Shown: piece after piece, positions 26,501 through 33,776 of the stretch
How the letters are laid out: each line of letters opens with the position of its first letter
How positions within the stretch are numbered: the stretch's first letter is position 1
NCBI GenBank assembly: GCA_964385465.1
Contig: CAYLPJ010000006.1
Location: 1 to 64,000, forward strand
Source of the DNA: CAYLPJ01 sp964385465
Lineage (GTDB): Bacteria > Planctomycetota > Phycisphaerae > SM23-33
DNA length: 64,000 nucleotides
Direction: 5' to 3'
The notes under the pieces: generated by a model
Told to the model about the DNA's origin: nothing
The model's database searches: none
Seen by the model: the letters and a program-made list of their open reading frames with translations, nothing else
Made by a program: the position numbers and the translations under genes

Positions 26501-28077
26501 ACCGACCACTCGAACCGCCGCCGCATGTGCCACGGCTCGTCGACGTGGAGCTGCCTGCGTGCGACGCCGAGGATCCTCGACGCGCCCTCGCCGCCGGCCC
26601 CGCCGGCCGACCGCACCACGGCCGTGACCCAGTAGCTGCCGACCTGCTTGGGCCCGCGGCCGGGGACGGGCAGGCGGAACTCGCACCGCCCGCCGCGCCC
26701 GGCGGCGACGGCGGCGTCTGCCTCGCGCCAGGTGACTGCCCGCCCGGCGTGGTCGACGGCGCCGACCTGCACGCGGTACGCCCCGGGCCGGGCGTTGGCG
26801 TCGAGGACCGCGGTCGCCGACAGGGTGTCTCCCGGCAGGGCGCGGTCGGCGGAGAGTTCGACGGCGACGGGCACGTCGTGGTGGAGGTCCGCCCAGAAGA
26901 AGCTCCGCCGCAGCACGCGGTCGTCGCCGTCGATCGCCTCGGCCGAGACGCGGACGAAGCGGTTCGTGCACGGCAGCGTGGCGGTCAGCGTGACCGGCTG
27001 CCTCCTGCGCTCGCCGGGGCCGAGAGTCACCTCCCGGCGGACGGTCGCGGCGGCGTCGGTCCGGCGGTGGCCCAGGCGGACGCGGAGGGTTACCGTCCGC
27101 CGGCGGGCGGTGTGGTTCTCGACGTCCACGAGGAGCTCGACGGGCTGACCGTTGCGGAACACGGCCGGGGCGTTCGGGTCGGCGTGGCTGACGGCGAGGC
27201 TGACGCCCATCGCCCCCGGCCCGCCGAGGAGATAGGCGAACAGGCGGCGGTTGAGGTGGTTCCACACGGCTTGGTCGTCGGGGCGGTCGGCGGCGTAGTG
27301 GGCGTAGTCGGTCGCCTGGTTCCAGTCATGCCGCCCGGCGGCGAGGGCGTAGAGGTGGACGATCTGCCCGCCGGCGGGCAGACGGCGGTACCAGTACTGG
27401 GCGTGTTTCGGCCCGCGGCGGTCGGACCCGGCCAGCGTCAGCGGGACGGCGTTGGCGTCGGCGGCGGCGTACGCCGGGCCGTACCACTTCGTGCCCAGTC
27501 GCTCGGTCGCCAGGCCGCGGGTGATGGGGTGGTCCCCCGCCGGGCCCGGAGAGGAGACCCAGGACTTGCGCCTGGCCTCCAGCGCGGGCATGACGTCGCC
27601 CAGCGGCGTGTCGGCGAAACGCGTCTCCCAGCGGGAGTTGATGAAGACCAGGCGCCCCCCGCCGCGGACGAACCCAGCCAGGCGCCGGCAGATCTCCCGG
27701 CGCCCGGCGGGCTGGAAGTGAGCGATGACCGCGTCGAATGTGTCGAGCCGTTCGAGCTGCCGCTCGACGAACGCACGCGCCTTGGCCTTGACGGAGGCGA
27801 CTTCGTCCTTGGGCTCTTCCAGCGGCTTGTCGCAGAGGTGGTGGAACTCCAGGTGCCCGTACTCCAGGGCGGCGAAGGTCACCCTTGCCGGCAGCACGTG
27901 GCGGTAGTACTCGGCCAGCGCTTCGGACCCCGGCGTGTCGGCGATCAGCAGCAGGTGCGGCCGGGCTTTGAGGCCCGAGGCAGCCGGCCCGCGGTCGGCG
28001 GCCCCGGCGGGGCGGACAGCCAGCCAGGCAAGTGCGGCGACAAGCAACGTGTGAGCAAGCAGGCGCGTGTGGACCAT
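23542..28077 (-). CDS. Very large secreted GH42-like glycosidase
   Basis: A 1511-residue exported protein. After a signal peptide (about 1-27) comes a ThuA/glutamine-amidotransferase-like domain (HLLLIADTPGSEALAEYYR; GGGRLVFINSRW). Beta-sandwich domains follow, then a catalytic-barrel-like region with LRERYGGDLDELNRQWGTDY, a pattern typical of beta-galactosidase family GH42, where the enzyme contacts sugar. The trimerisation-type domain is marked by DCRVLVACYPQVVTAEQARR and FVRGGGTLICTPWAG. The C-terminal 400 residues are less recognisable. GGAGAGG precedes the ATG at 28077. It is transcribed divergently from the histidine kinase. The substrate and the exact catalytic glutamates cannot be assigned with confidence; it may act on a complex beta-galactoside. 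Confidence 0.65.
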   Translation of the reverse strand: MVHTRLLAHTLLVAALAWLAVRPAGAADRGPAASGLKARPHLLLIADTPGSEALAEYYRHVLPARVTFAALEYGHLEFHHLCDKPLEEPKDEVASVKAKARAFVERQLERLDTFDAVIAHFQPAGRREICRRLAGFVRGGGRLVFINSRWETRFADTPLGDVMPALEARRKSWVSSPGPAGDHPITRGLATERLGTKWYGPAYAAADANAVPLTLAGSDRRGPKHAQYWYRRLPAGGQIVHLYALAAGRHDWNQATDYAHYAADRPDDQAVWNHLNRRLFAYLLGGPGAMGVSLAVSHADPNAPAVFRNGQPVELLVDVENHTARRRTVTLRVRLGHRRTDAAATVRREVTLGPGERRRQPVTLTATLPCTNRFVRVSAEAIDGDDRVLRRSFFWADLHHDVPVAVELSADRALPGDTLSATAVLDANARPGAYRVQVGAVDHAGRAVTWREADAAVAAGRGGRCEFRLPVPGRGPKQVGSYWVTAVVRSAGGAGGEGASRILGVARRQLHVDEPWHMRRRFEWSVWSNGATPRMMALYRHAGFNALGMQGHNAQADRYGLRQYVESTGVNTFAVKIDKDNWPAVRKSMTARIDKLNAGGRDARTKSLVSLGEESGFGGGWGQRFYWKDRETAPPVPQRVFDAWLRERYGGDLDELNRQWGTDYASFDDIPLAADRVRSPGRVFVDAQAWEAARKKGGKRNADRLPVAPADANAAGGFLAHAAPYLETHGFFDAYYQRYCDLATEIYRARRNPVPRTIISAPGGFYPKVDVPNYGAVGPFYPKERALVENAVARRDYGDTPGFSAAMWAYFDLRSLWRAAVLSKVLAGNTHIDYWVDVPLTFNADVTHTRASFWTRILRKRLRPVEPVLLHKRIRPTPGLAMFTGRQPLPRGLFNAHFRGGIHCNTNVYSALMQSGWLPRAARAEDLADCRVLVACYPQVVTAEQARRLAAFVRGGGTLICTPWAGMCSPHGNPYRVYPSPDSPLGELLGVELLNASQAVTKRTVRVELPDAFGLDGPLELLSMGRDEVRRRAGDVETLAAYDDGQPLLTRRAVGEGRVLYLNLVPGWQQWWNTFHEPTRESYRLLIDALVGSDGRLRRDHAVTFVNAEAVDDNKGWWGMKMTSTPPPGGSVPWWASQVFADPSGTVRYLAIFTDHRSPKITADVRLFPREDGFAGELRAFDLLAGRELEVRGGRVRLTLRPGEGAFWAITPHAPSGLTLDAPARAAPGEPVRLRARLGGIGGGQGHFGLVVDAFGPDGRFRRSLSPANITADGGRAEIVLPRAANERAGRWRFVVTESVTRAAAEAEIELPAGRSVPSPLEITPFPPRPGEHLPLACLGHAEFLRLLERLGAIYAGAYEGLEAKYALSYYLHVPFRPDSRHGVVRRLQRVPWRPHVEAVADALRDGSRLLLVGEDVNRDPATGEAIDPLAACDADAFLAALAGVKGARRQAVTAGGIAFDVIAVGPGRLAVADASVDRTAYHSSDVIAWHERLKRAVAELDRRLESAAGR

Positions 28078-28105
28078 GAGCCCCTCTCCGGTGGCGGCTG
28101 AAGTT

Positions 28106-28135
28106 GTGGTTCGCTCGACAGTGGTTCGCTCGACA
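28106..28135. repeat. Two tandem 15-bp repeats upstream of the GH42-like gene
   Basis: GTGGTTCGCTCGACA occurs twice in perfect tandem, starting 29 bases upstream of the GH42-like start codon. It could be a regulator site or a leader duplication. A TATAAT box on the minus strand (28263-28258) lies further upstream, but without a convincing -35. Confidence 0.6.
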
Positions 28136-28252
28136 GTGTAGTTCAACGTCGGTATCGCGGCGTAGGGCTGGATCAAACCCCGACAGGATCGGCCCTTCCA
28201 CCAGGGCATGACTTCGGGAGGTGGGTTCCCGCCGAAAACGGGCAAACCGTTC

Positions 28253-28282
28253 TTGATATTATAGGCTATCTTTGCCTAGAAT
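28253..28282 (+). promoter_or_regulatory. Promoter of the histidine kinase gene
   Basis: TTGATA (28253-28258) and TAGAAT (28277-28282) are spaced by 18 bases and each match five of six consensus positions. The predicted start point near 28289 rules out the in-frame TTG at 28272 and leaves the ATGs at 28290 (leaderless) and 28305 (with GAGGA upstream). Confidence 0.65.
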
Positions 28283-28304
28283 TCCGAGAATGAGGAATCG
28301 AGCG

Positions 28305-30263
28305 ATGCCAGGCGCCGAGCCCAGCCAAACCGGATGCATTCGAGGCGACAAGCCCGTAAGCGATCTCGCGGCCCTGCGCGATACGCAGCGGCGGTACCGG
28401 GAGGTTTTTCAGGGCAGCCGTGACGGGATCGTGATGGTCGACACCGCGGCGCACATCGTCGATGCCAACCGCGCCTATTGCGAGATGCTGGGGTACTCCC
28501 TGGAGCAGCTACGGGGGCTGGCGAGCTTCTACAACATCACCCCGGAGTCCTGGCACGCGTGGGAGGCCGAGGAGATCTGGCGCAACCGCCTGCTGCGCCG
28601 CGGGTACAGCGGGGTCTACGAGAAGGAATACATCCGCAGGGATGGCGCGGTCTTTCCGGTCGAGCTCCAGGCTTACGCCGTGTTTGCCGCGGACGGCTCG
28701 TGTGAGTATCTCTGGGCCGTCGCACGCGACATCACCGGCCGCCGCAAGGCCCGGGAGGCCCTGCGGCAGAGCGAGCGGCGGTTCCGTCAGATCCTCGAGA
28801 CCATCGACCTCATCGCCGTCCAGTCGGACCTCCAGGGCCGCGTGACTTTCTGCAACCGGTACCTCGCCAGGCTGACCGGCTGGTCGCGCGAGAAGATGCT
28901 CGGGCGCAAGTGGTTGGAGACGTTCATTCCCCGCAAATGGCGGGGAGCACTACAGAGGGACTTCCTGGACGCCGTCGGCGACGGCTCGGCGATTCCCGCC
29001 CAGCGGGAGAACCCGATCCTGGCGCGGGACGGCACGGAGCGGCTGGTGTCCTGGAGCAACACGCTGCTGCGGGACGAGAGCGGGCGGGTGGTCGGCTTGA
29101 CGGCGATCGGGCAGGACATCACCGAACAGCGTCGCGCCGAGGACGCCCTGCGGCGAAGTGAGGCCACCGCCAAGGCCCTGCTGAACGCCACGCAGGAGAC
29201 CGCCATGCTCCTGGCGCCGGACGGGACGGTGCTGGCCTGCAACGACATCGGGGCCCGGCGGCTTCAGACCACCGTGGGCGAGCTGGTTGGAACGTGCCTG
29301 TTCGACTGGATCCCCCCCGAGGTGGCCGACCGGCGTCGGTGGATGGTCTTCCAAGCCGCCCGAAGCGGCCGGCCCGTGCAGTTCTCCGACGAGCGGGCCG
29401 GGATGTCCTTCGAGGTCAACCTGTACCCCGTCCTCGATGCCAGGGGCTGCACGGAGAGCATCGCAGTCTTCGCCCGCGAGATCAGCGAGCGCAAACGTGC
29501 CGAACAGGCCCTGCGCCGGACGCAGAACCGGCTGCAGTCCGCCCAGGAGATGGTCGCCGTCGGGCATCTCGCCGCGTACGTCGCCCACGAGATCAACAAC
29601 CCCCTGGCGGGCATGAAGAACGCCCTGCTGCTGATCCGAGACGCCATCCCGGCAGACCACCCCCGCCTGGCTTACGTCGACCGCCTCGACGGCGAGATCG
29701 ACCGCATCGCGAGCATCGTCCGCCAGATGCTACACATCGGCCGACCCGAGCGCGAGCCCGATACCGGATTCGCTCCCGCCGACGTCATCCGCGACGTGAT
29801 CGCGCTGCTGGAAACCGACTGCCGACAGCGGCAGGTCGAGCTGGAGGCCGTCGGAACTCAACCGGCTACGCCCGTCCAACTGCCCCGCGGGAAGGTCGTT
29901 CAAGTGCTGTTCAATCTCCTCAAGAACGCCATCCACGCCTCGCCGCCGGACGGCGTGGTCGAGGTGCGGTCGGCCGTCGCCGACGGGGCGCTGCGGATCT
30001 CCGTGGCGGACCGGGGGGGCGGCGTGCCGGAGGAGATCGCCTCGCGTATCTTCGACCCGCTGTTCACGACCAAGCCTGCCTCCGGGCAGAGCGGCCTCGG
30101 GCTCGGACTGTCAATCACCAAGACGCTCGTGGAAGAAATGGGGGGATCGCTCGGTTTCGACCCCAGGCCGGGAGGCGGGACCGAGTTCTATGTTGTTCTC
30201 CCGGCCGGAGTGCCTTCCAAGGAAGCTGACCATGAGCCAGACGACGAACATCCTGATCGCTGA
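28305..30263 (+). CDS. Cytosolic PAS-domain sensor histidine kinase
   Basis: A 652-residue two-component sensor. Three PAS domains follow one another (about residues 28-145, 155-270 and 280-395), each ending in the coiled DITxRRxAExALR-type linker. The HisKA segment carries the phosphorylated histidine H428 in AAYVAHEINNPLAG, and the HATPase domain has NLLKNAIHASP, DRGGGVPEEI and GLGLGLSITKTLVEEMGG. There is no transmembrane segment, so it senses a cytoplasmic signal, possibly through a PAS-bound cofactor. The ATG at 28305 has GAGGA eight bases upstream and fits the promoter. Its 3' end overlaps the next response-regulator gene by 32 bases, so the two are translated together and are the likely signalling pair. 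Confidence 0.93.
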   Translation: MPGAEPSQTGCIRGDKPVSDLAALRDTQRRYREVFQGSRDGIVMVDTAAHIVDANRAYCEMLGYSLEQLRGLASFYNITPESWHAWEAEEIWRNRLLRRGYSGVYEKEYIRRDGAVFPVELQAYAVFAADGSCEYLWAVARDITGRRKAREALRQSERRFRQILETIDLIAVQSDLQGRVTFCNRYLARLTGWSREKMLGRKWLETFIPRKWRGALQRDFLDAVGDGSAIPAQRENPILARDGTERLVSWSNTLLRDESGRVVGLTAIGQDITEQRRAEDALRRSEATAKALLNATQETAMLLAPDGTVLACNDIGARRLQTTVGELVGTCLFDWIPPEVADRRRWMVFQAARSGRPVQFSDERAGMSFEVNLYPVLDARGCTESIAVFAREISERKRAEQALRRTQNRLQSAQEMVAVGHLAAYVAHEINNPLAGMKNALLLIRDAIPADHPRLAYVDRLDGEIDRIASIVRQMLHIGRPEREPDTGFAPADVIRDVIALLETDCRQRQVELEAVGTQPATPVQLPRGKVVQVLFNLLKNAIHASPPDGVVEVRSAVADGALRISVADRGGGVPEEIASRIFDPLFTTKPASGQSGLGLGLSITKTLVEEMGGSLGFDPRPGGGTEFYVVLPAGVPSKEADHEPDDEHPDR

Positions 30264-31056
30264 CGACGACGAGACGTTCCTGCTGTCCACCGCCGACCTG
30301 CTGGAGCGGGAAGGCTTCACGTGCGCCCGCGCCCTGGACGGGCGGACCGCCACCGGCCTGCTGCAGGACGGTTCGTACGACCTGGTCATCGCCGACATCA
30401 AGATGCCCGGCAACGCGGACCTCGAGTTCGTCGGCAGCCTGCCCGAGCTGGCCCCAGCCACACCGGTGATCCTGGTGACGGGATATCCGTCATTGAGCAC
30501 GGCCATCGCGTCGGTGGAGCTCCGCGTCGTGGCCTACATGGTCAAGCCCGTGGACTTCCATGAGCTGCTGGAGTGGGTTCGCGAGGGCATCACGCACGGG
30601 CGGGCCTTGCGTGCCGCCGGTGAGGCAGGCCAGCAGTTGGAGGACTGGCTGCACGACGTCCAGGAGATGGCCGATACCCTCCGCGCCGGCCCCCTGAATG
30701 CCGGCATGCTGTCGGTGGACAGGTTCCATAAGCTCACGCTCGGCAATGTCGCCCGATCGCTGACGGGTTTGCACGACCTCACCGAGTCGGTCCTGGCCCG
30801 GCAGGCCCCGCCGGCGTGCAACCTGCTGGACTGCCCGCGCGAGGCGGCCCTGATCGACGCCCTTCGCGAGGCGGTGGCGGTGCTGGAAAAGACGCGCAAC
30901 TCCTTCAAATCAAAAGAGCTGGGTCAACTACGCAGAAGGATGGAGGAGGTGCTTGCCGAAGCCTCACGGCAGCGCACGTCCTCCAGCGCATCTCCCGATC
31001 CGGGAACCCGCCGCAGGGCGGGCGAGCCGGGCCGGCGGGGGGGGCGCTCCGCGTGA
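30232..31056 (+). CDS. Response regulator with conserved C-terminal domain (paralogue 1)
   Basis: A 274-residue response regulator. The N-terminal receiver has the acidic pair in LIADDDE, phospho-acceptor D55 in VIADIKMPG, a conserved threonine in LVTGYPS and K105 in VKPVD. There is no DNA-binding or enzymatic domain. Instead a helical C-terminal region ends in LEKTRNSFKSKELGQLRRR (about 222-240), which is repeated almost exactly in the paralogue at 31743-32513 and is probably a partner-binding domain. AAGGA precedes the ATG at 30232. It overlaps the kinase gene and is followed by a structured terminator. The Ser/Arg/Gly-rich last 25 residues are low complexity. Confidence 0.85.
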   Translation: MSQTTNILIADDDETFLLSTADLLEREGFTCARALDGRTATGLLQDGSYDLVIADIKMPGNADLEFVGSLPELAPATPVILVTGYPSLSTAIASVELRVVAYMVKPVDFHELLEWVREGITHGRALRAAGEAGQQLEDWLHDVQEMADTLRAGPLNAGMLSVDRFHKLTLGNVARSLTGLHDLTESVLARQAPPACNLLDCPREAALIDALREAVAVLEKTRNSFKSKELGQLRRRMEEVLAEASRQRTSSSASPDPGTRRRAGEPGRRGGRSA

Positions 31057-31196
31057 CCGCACGTGGGCCTGCTGGATGCCGAGAGGCAGGGCACGGACGC
31101 ACAAAAACCTCGCGGGGTAACTCAAGGTCGGCCGCTCCCCGAACGATACCAACGCTAGAGCATGCCGCGCCGGGCCGCAAGGCCGCGTCGCGGCCA

Positions 31197-31238
31197 GCCT
31201 TGTCGGACGGGATTGCACGAGACCCGTAAGTCGAAGGC
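31197..31238 (+). promoter_or_regulatory. Conserved RNA element A overlapping a terminator
   Basis: In RNA, GCCTT (31197-31201) pairs with AAGGC (31234-31238) and ACGGG (31207-31211) pairs with CCCGT (31223-31227), leaving conserved GTCGG and AAGTCG joining loops. The AAGGC strand is shared with the terminator stem that starts at 31236, so the two folds exclude each other. The same sequence and layout recurs at 32604-32643. Confidence 0.5.
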
Positions 31239-31292
31239 ACAGTCGAGCCGACCTTGTAGACCAAGGTAGGCTCGTCTGTGCCTCTTTTTTTT
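31236..31292 (+). terminator. Intrinsic terminator A
   Basis: Three stacked stems, GGCACAG/CTGTGCC, CGAGCC/GGCTCG and ACCTTG/CAAGGT (19 bp in total), close on a five-base loop and end in eight Ts (31285-31292). It terminates the kinase/response-regulator operon, possibly conditionally given the overlapping upstream fold. Confidence 0.9.
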
Positions 31293-31742
31293 GCACGGAG
31301 CCGCCGGTCAGCAGCCGGAGCCCGGGGCAGGTGGCAGACCCCGCGGCGGCGATGCCGGTACCTGCGGCCAGCCGTGTGCCGTAACTGGGGCTCGGTGCCC
31401 ACTGGGAAGGGCGCGGGGCCGTGACGCCAGCGACGCCGACCGCGTGTCGTGCTCGGCACGTGGAGCCGCGCCCGCTGCCGGGCCAGAGGTGTGACGTATG
31501 GACGTGCCGTAGCGGGGTTGAAGCCTGTCCTCGGTGCTACCATCAAGGGGGCAGGCATCCCGGGCGTATCTCCTCCTTCGCGGCCACCGCAACGACACAT
31601 GCGGGCGGCCTGCCCGCTGCCGTCACAGATCGCCGGACTCGAGGGGTGACAGTAGAATGAGCCACAACAGTGTAGAGTCGTAGGAGACGGGTAACGGTAT
31701 GAGTCACATCGTTCTCCGCAGCCCCAATTGAAAAGGCAGGCC
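31293..31742. other. 450-base GC-rich non-coding spacer, possible structured RNA
   Basis: There is no credible gene here; short open frames have no ribosome binding site and no family resemblance. Foldable blocks include GCAGGT-GGCA (31326-31335) with TGCC-GGT-ACCTGC (31354-31366), an enclosing GAGCCC/GGGCTC pair, and a CGTGC-TCG-GCACG hairpin (about 31448-31460). No known RNA family (RNase P, tmRNA, 6S, B12 riboswitch) could be matched by its conserved core. Together with 31057-31196 it makes a 686-base gap between the two response-regulator genes. Confidence 0.35.
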
Positions 31743-32513
31743 ATGAGTGCATCGCCACAGGTTCTGATCGCCGATGATGATCGAAGCTTCTCGGAATGGG
31801 CCGTAGAACTGCTGGGGGGGCAAGGCTGCGAATGCAGTCGTGTGGGGGACGGTGCGACGGCCACGCTTAGCCTGCGGGAGAGGACGTTCGATCTGTTGAT
31901 CGCTGACGGTCACACCCCGGGCAACGCCGAACTGGAGGTCATTCGAGCCCTGCCGGACGTTTCTGCGACGACGGCGGCGATCGTGACCGACCGCGAACCG
32001 TCGATAAAGGCGGCCATGGACTCGGTCAGGATGGGTGTCGTATGCTATATGGTCAAGCCCGTGGAGGGGGACGACATGATCTCCGCTGTCCGGGAAGGCC
32101 TCTCGCTTGCCCGTACCGCCAGGGAGATCGACGCCACCCGGGATCGGCTCGACAGTTGGTGTGAAGATGTCGAGCGCATGGCCCGCCTGGTTCGCAACGG
32201 CGGGGCCGACACGGCGCAGGTGTCCGTCGACCGCTTCCTGAAAGTGACGCTGCACAATCTGTTCGTGACGCTGACCGGCGTGAAGAACCTCGCCGAAGCC
32301 GTGCTTGATCGAGGCGAGAAGCCGACGTGCCGGCTCCTGCAGTGCCCGCGCGAGGCGGCCATGATGGGGGCCATCCGCGAAGCGGTGGAATCCCTGGAAA
32401 AGACCAAGAACGCGTTCAAGTCGAAGGAACTCGGGTCGCTGCGGCGCAGACTGGAGGATGTCCTTCGCTCGGCCGAAGAGCCCGCCCGTCACGAGACGAC
32501 CACATTTTTATGA
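31743..32513 (+). CDS. Response regulator with conserved C-terminal domain (paralogue 2)
   Basis: A 256-residue paralogue of the regulator at 30232-31056, with the same layout. The receiver has LIADDD, D55 in LLIADGHTPG and K105 in VKPVEG; the residues after D55 (GHTPG) are unusual, though the phosphorylation site is intact. The C-terminal region is helical and ends with LEKTKNAFKSKELGSLRRRLE, nearly identical to paralogue 1, and both contain a CPREAA motif just before. AGG precedes the ATG at 31743. It stands alone between two terminators that are related to each other, so regulator and terminator appear to have been duplicated together. Its kinase is probably the one encoded upstream. Confidence 0.85.
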   Translation: MSASPQVLIADDDRSFSEWAVELLGGQGCECSRVGDGATATLSLRERTFDLLIADGHTPGNAELEVIRALPDVSATTAAIVTDREPSIKAAMDSVRMGVVCYMVKPVEGDDMISAVREGLSLARTAREIDATRDRLDSWCEDVERMARLVRNGGADTAQVSVDRFLKVTLHNLFVTLTGVKNLAEAVLDRGEKPTCRLLQCPREAAMMGAIREAVESLEKTKNAFKSKELGSLRRRLEDVLRSAEEPARHETTTFL

Positions 32514-32603
32514 AAACCGCAGCGACTCACTAAAGCAGGCCCTGCTATCGGGCGATAGCCTGCTACGGTGGCAAAGAGCCTTCTGTAGAACAAAAAGCGA
32601 AGA

Positions 32604-32643
32604 GCCTTGTCGGACGGGAACACGGGTCCCGTAAGTTGAAGGC
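32604..32643 (+). promoter_or_regulatory. Conserved RNA element B overlapping a terminator
   Basis: Element B repeats element A: GCCTT (32604-32608) with AAGGC (32639-32643), and ACGGG (32614-32618) with CCCGT (32628-32632), with the same GTCGG and AAGTTG joining segments. Its last strand is again shared with the terminator stem. A further CTAC/GTAG hairpin lies just upstream at about 32563-32588. Confidence 0.5.
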
Positions 32644-32694
32644 ACGGTCGAATCCGCTCCGCCGGGAGCGCTTTCGATTGTGCCTTATTTTTTT
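32641..32694 (+). terminator. Intrinsic terminator B
   Basis: GGCACGGTCGAA pairs with TTCGATTGTGCC through two G-U wobbles, and CGCTCC pairs with GGAGCG around a four-base loop; a T-rich tail ends at 32694. The stem sequences differ from terminator A but the fold and the sequence before it are the same. It lies between paralogue 2 and the chemotaxis operon. Confidence 0.85.
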
Positions 32695-32786
32695 GGACTG
32701 GCGCGACTGTATGTCGCGTCCGGGCACCGGAGAACACAAGCAGGGGTGCGCCGGCACCCTTGGGCGCAAGAGTGGAGAGGCTGCAG

Positions 32787-33224
32787 ATGGACATTCACGC
32801 AATGGTGGTGGACGACTCGGGAATCATGCGGAAGATGGTGATGCGATCCCTGATGCAGGCCGAACTCGCGAAGTTCAGCTTTACCGAGGCCGGCGACGGC
32901 GTGGAGGCGCTCGAGAAGTTCGATCCCGCGACCATCGATATGCTCTTCGTGGACTGGAACATGCCGAATATGAACGGCATCGACCTGATCCGGAAGATCC
33001 GCTCGACGGAGAAGAGCCATACACCCATCGTCATGATCACCACCGAGAGCACCATGGGCAAGATGGACGAAGCCATGGCGGAGGTGAATGTGGATAAGTA
33101 CATCGCCAAGCCTTTCACGCCCGAAGGCCTTCAAAAGCGTCTGGCCCCGCTGTTCGATCAGTTGGCGGACAGCGCGAAGAAGTCCAAGGGATTCTTCGGG
33201 AAGCTCGCCGCCGCCCTGGACTAG
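32787..33224 (+). CDS. cheY: CheY-like chemotaxis response regulator
   Basis: A 145-residue single-domain receiver. It has the acidic residues in MVVDDSGIMRK, phospho-acceptor D56 in LFVDWNMPNMNG, T in MITTES and K108 in YIAKPF, with a C-terminal helix extended by about 20 residues beyond the usual CheY. As the first gene of the chemosensory operon it is phosphorylated by the CheA encoded two genes downstream and dephosphorylated by the adjacent CheX. GGAGAGG six bases upstream fixes the ATG at 32787. A second CheY is encoded at 41509-41904, so one of them could act as a phosphate sink or control a different output. Confidence 0.92.
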   Translation: MDIHAMVVDDSGIMRKMVMRSLMQAELAKFSFTEAGDGVEALEKFDPATIDMLFVDWNMPNMNGIDLIRKIRSTEKSHTPIVMITTESTMGKMDEAMAEVNVDKYIAKPFTPEGLQKRLAPLFDQLADSAKKSKGFFGKLAAALD

Positions 33225-33242
33225 TCGCAAGGAGACCCCGCA

Positions 33243-33749
33243 ATGGGCATGACCGACCTCAATTCTGTGGATACGCCTGAAGTGACCGGATGCGACTGCG
33301 TGGCGGAGGCTGCTCGTGAGATTCTCGGGGCGGCGTGCGGCCTGGAGCTGTGCCCGTGCGAGGATATCCAGGAACTTGGCTCGGGCGGAGTGGTGATCGG
33401 GGTGATCTGCATTCTCGGAGACGTGGACTGGGCGGTCTTCCTGGGGCTCCCCCGCGAGACGGCCATGGCCATGGTGAAGGCGTTCTGTGGCTTCGAGGTG
33501 TCGTTCGACAGCGAGGACATGGGCGACGCCGTGGGGGAGTTGAGCAATATCCTCGCCGGGGATGTCAAGCGGCGTCTGGAGGCCAGGTCGCTGAACGCGG
33601 TGATTTCGCTGCCGAGTGTTGTTCGAGCCGAGAGCCTCCGTGTGCTCGTGCAGAGCGGCACGTCGGCTGTAAAGACGTGCTTCACCTGCTCGCTGGGAAA
33701 GCTGTGGACCGGGGTGATCTCATCCAAGGAAGGCGGGTTCGTGGCCTGA
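33243..33749 (+). CDS. cheX: CheX/CheC-type CheY-phosphatase domain protein
   Basis: A 168-residue protein with one CheX/CheC-like fold. The phosphatase motif E99-x-x-N102 is present in GELSNILAGD, where the two residues attack phospho-CheY in CheX of Thermotoga. A cysteine-rich N-terminal stretch (GACGLELCPCE-like, residues 30-40, and CDC at 17-19) is unusual for the family. AAGGAG precedes the ATG. It lies between cheY and cheA and probably sets the lifetime of phospho-CheY. A second relative is at 41885-42367, so each CheY in this cluster has a neighbouring phosphatase. Confidence 0.75.
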   Translation: MGMTDLNSVDTPEVTGCDCVAEAAREILGAACGLELCPCEDIQELGSGGVVIGVICILGDVDWAVFLGLPRETAMAMVKAFCGFEVSFDSEDMGDAVGELSNILAGDVKRRLEARSLNAVISLPSVVRAESLRVLVQSGTSAVKTCFTCSLGKLWTGVISSKEGGFVA

Positions 33750-33776
33750 AAGGGCACGGTCCGAGGATACACGACC

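Noticed and set aside
28272..28304. Earlier TTG start for the histidine kinase
   Set aside because: The good promoter at 28253-28282 places transcription start near 28289, downstream of this codon.
31085..31150. Possible cyclic di-GMP-I riboswitch (GGACGCA, CCTC, GCGGGGTAAC)
   Set aside because: The blocks lie too close together and the GGCAAACC-type receptor loop and P1 stem are missing; resemblance is limited to short words.
31320..31500. Possible cobalamin riboswitch, RNase P RNA or tmRNA
   Set aside because: No B12 box, no GAGGAAAGTCCGGGC core and no tmRNA ends or tag frame could be found.
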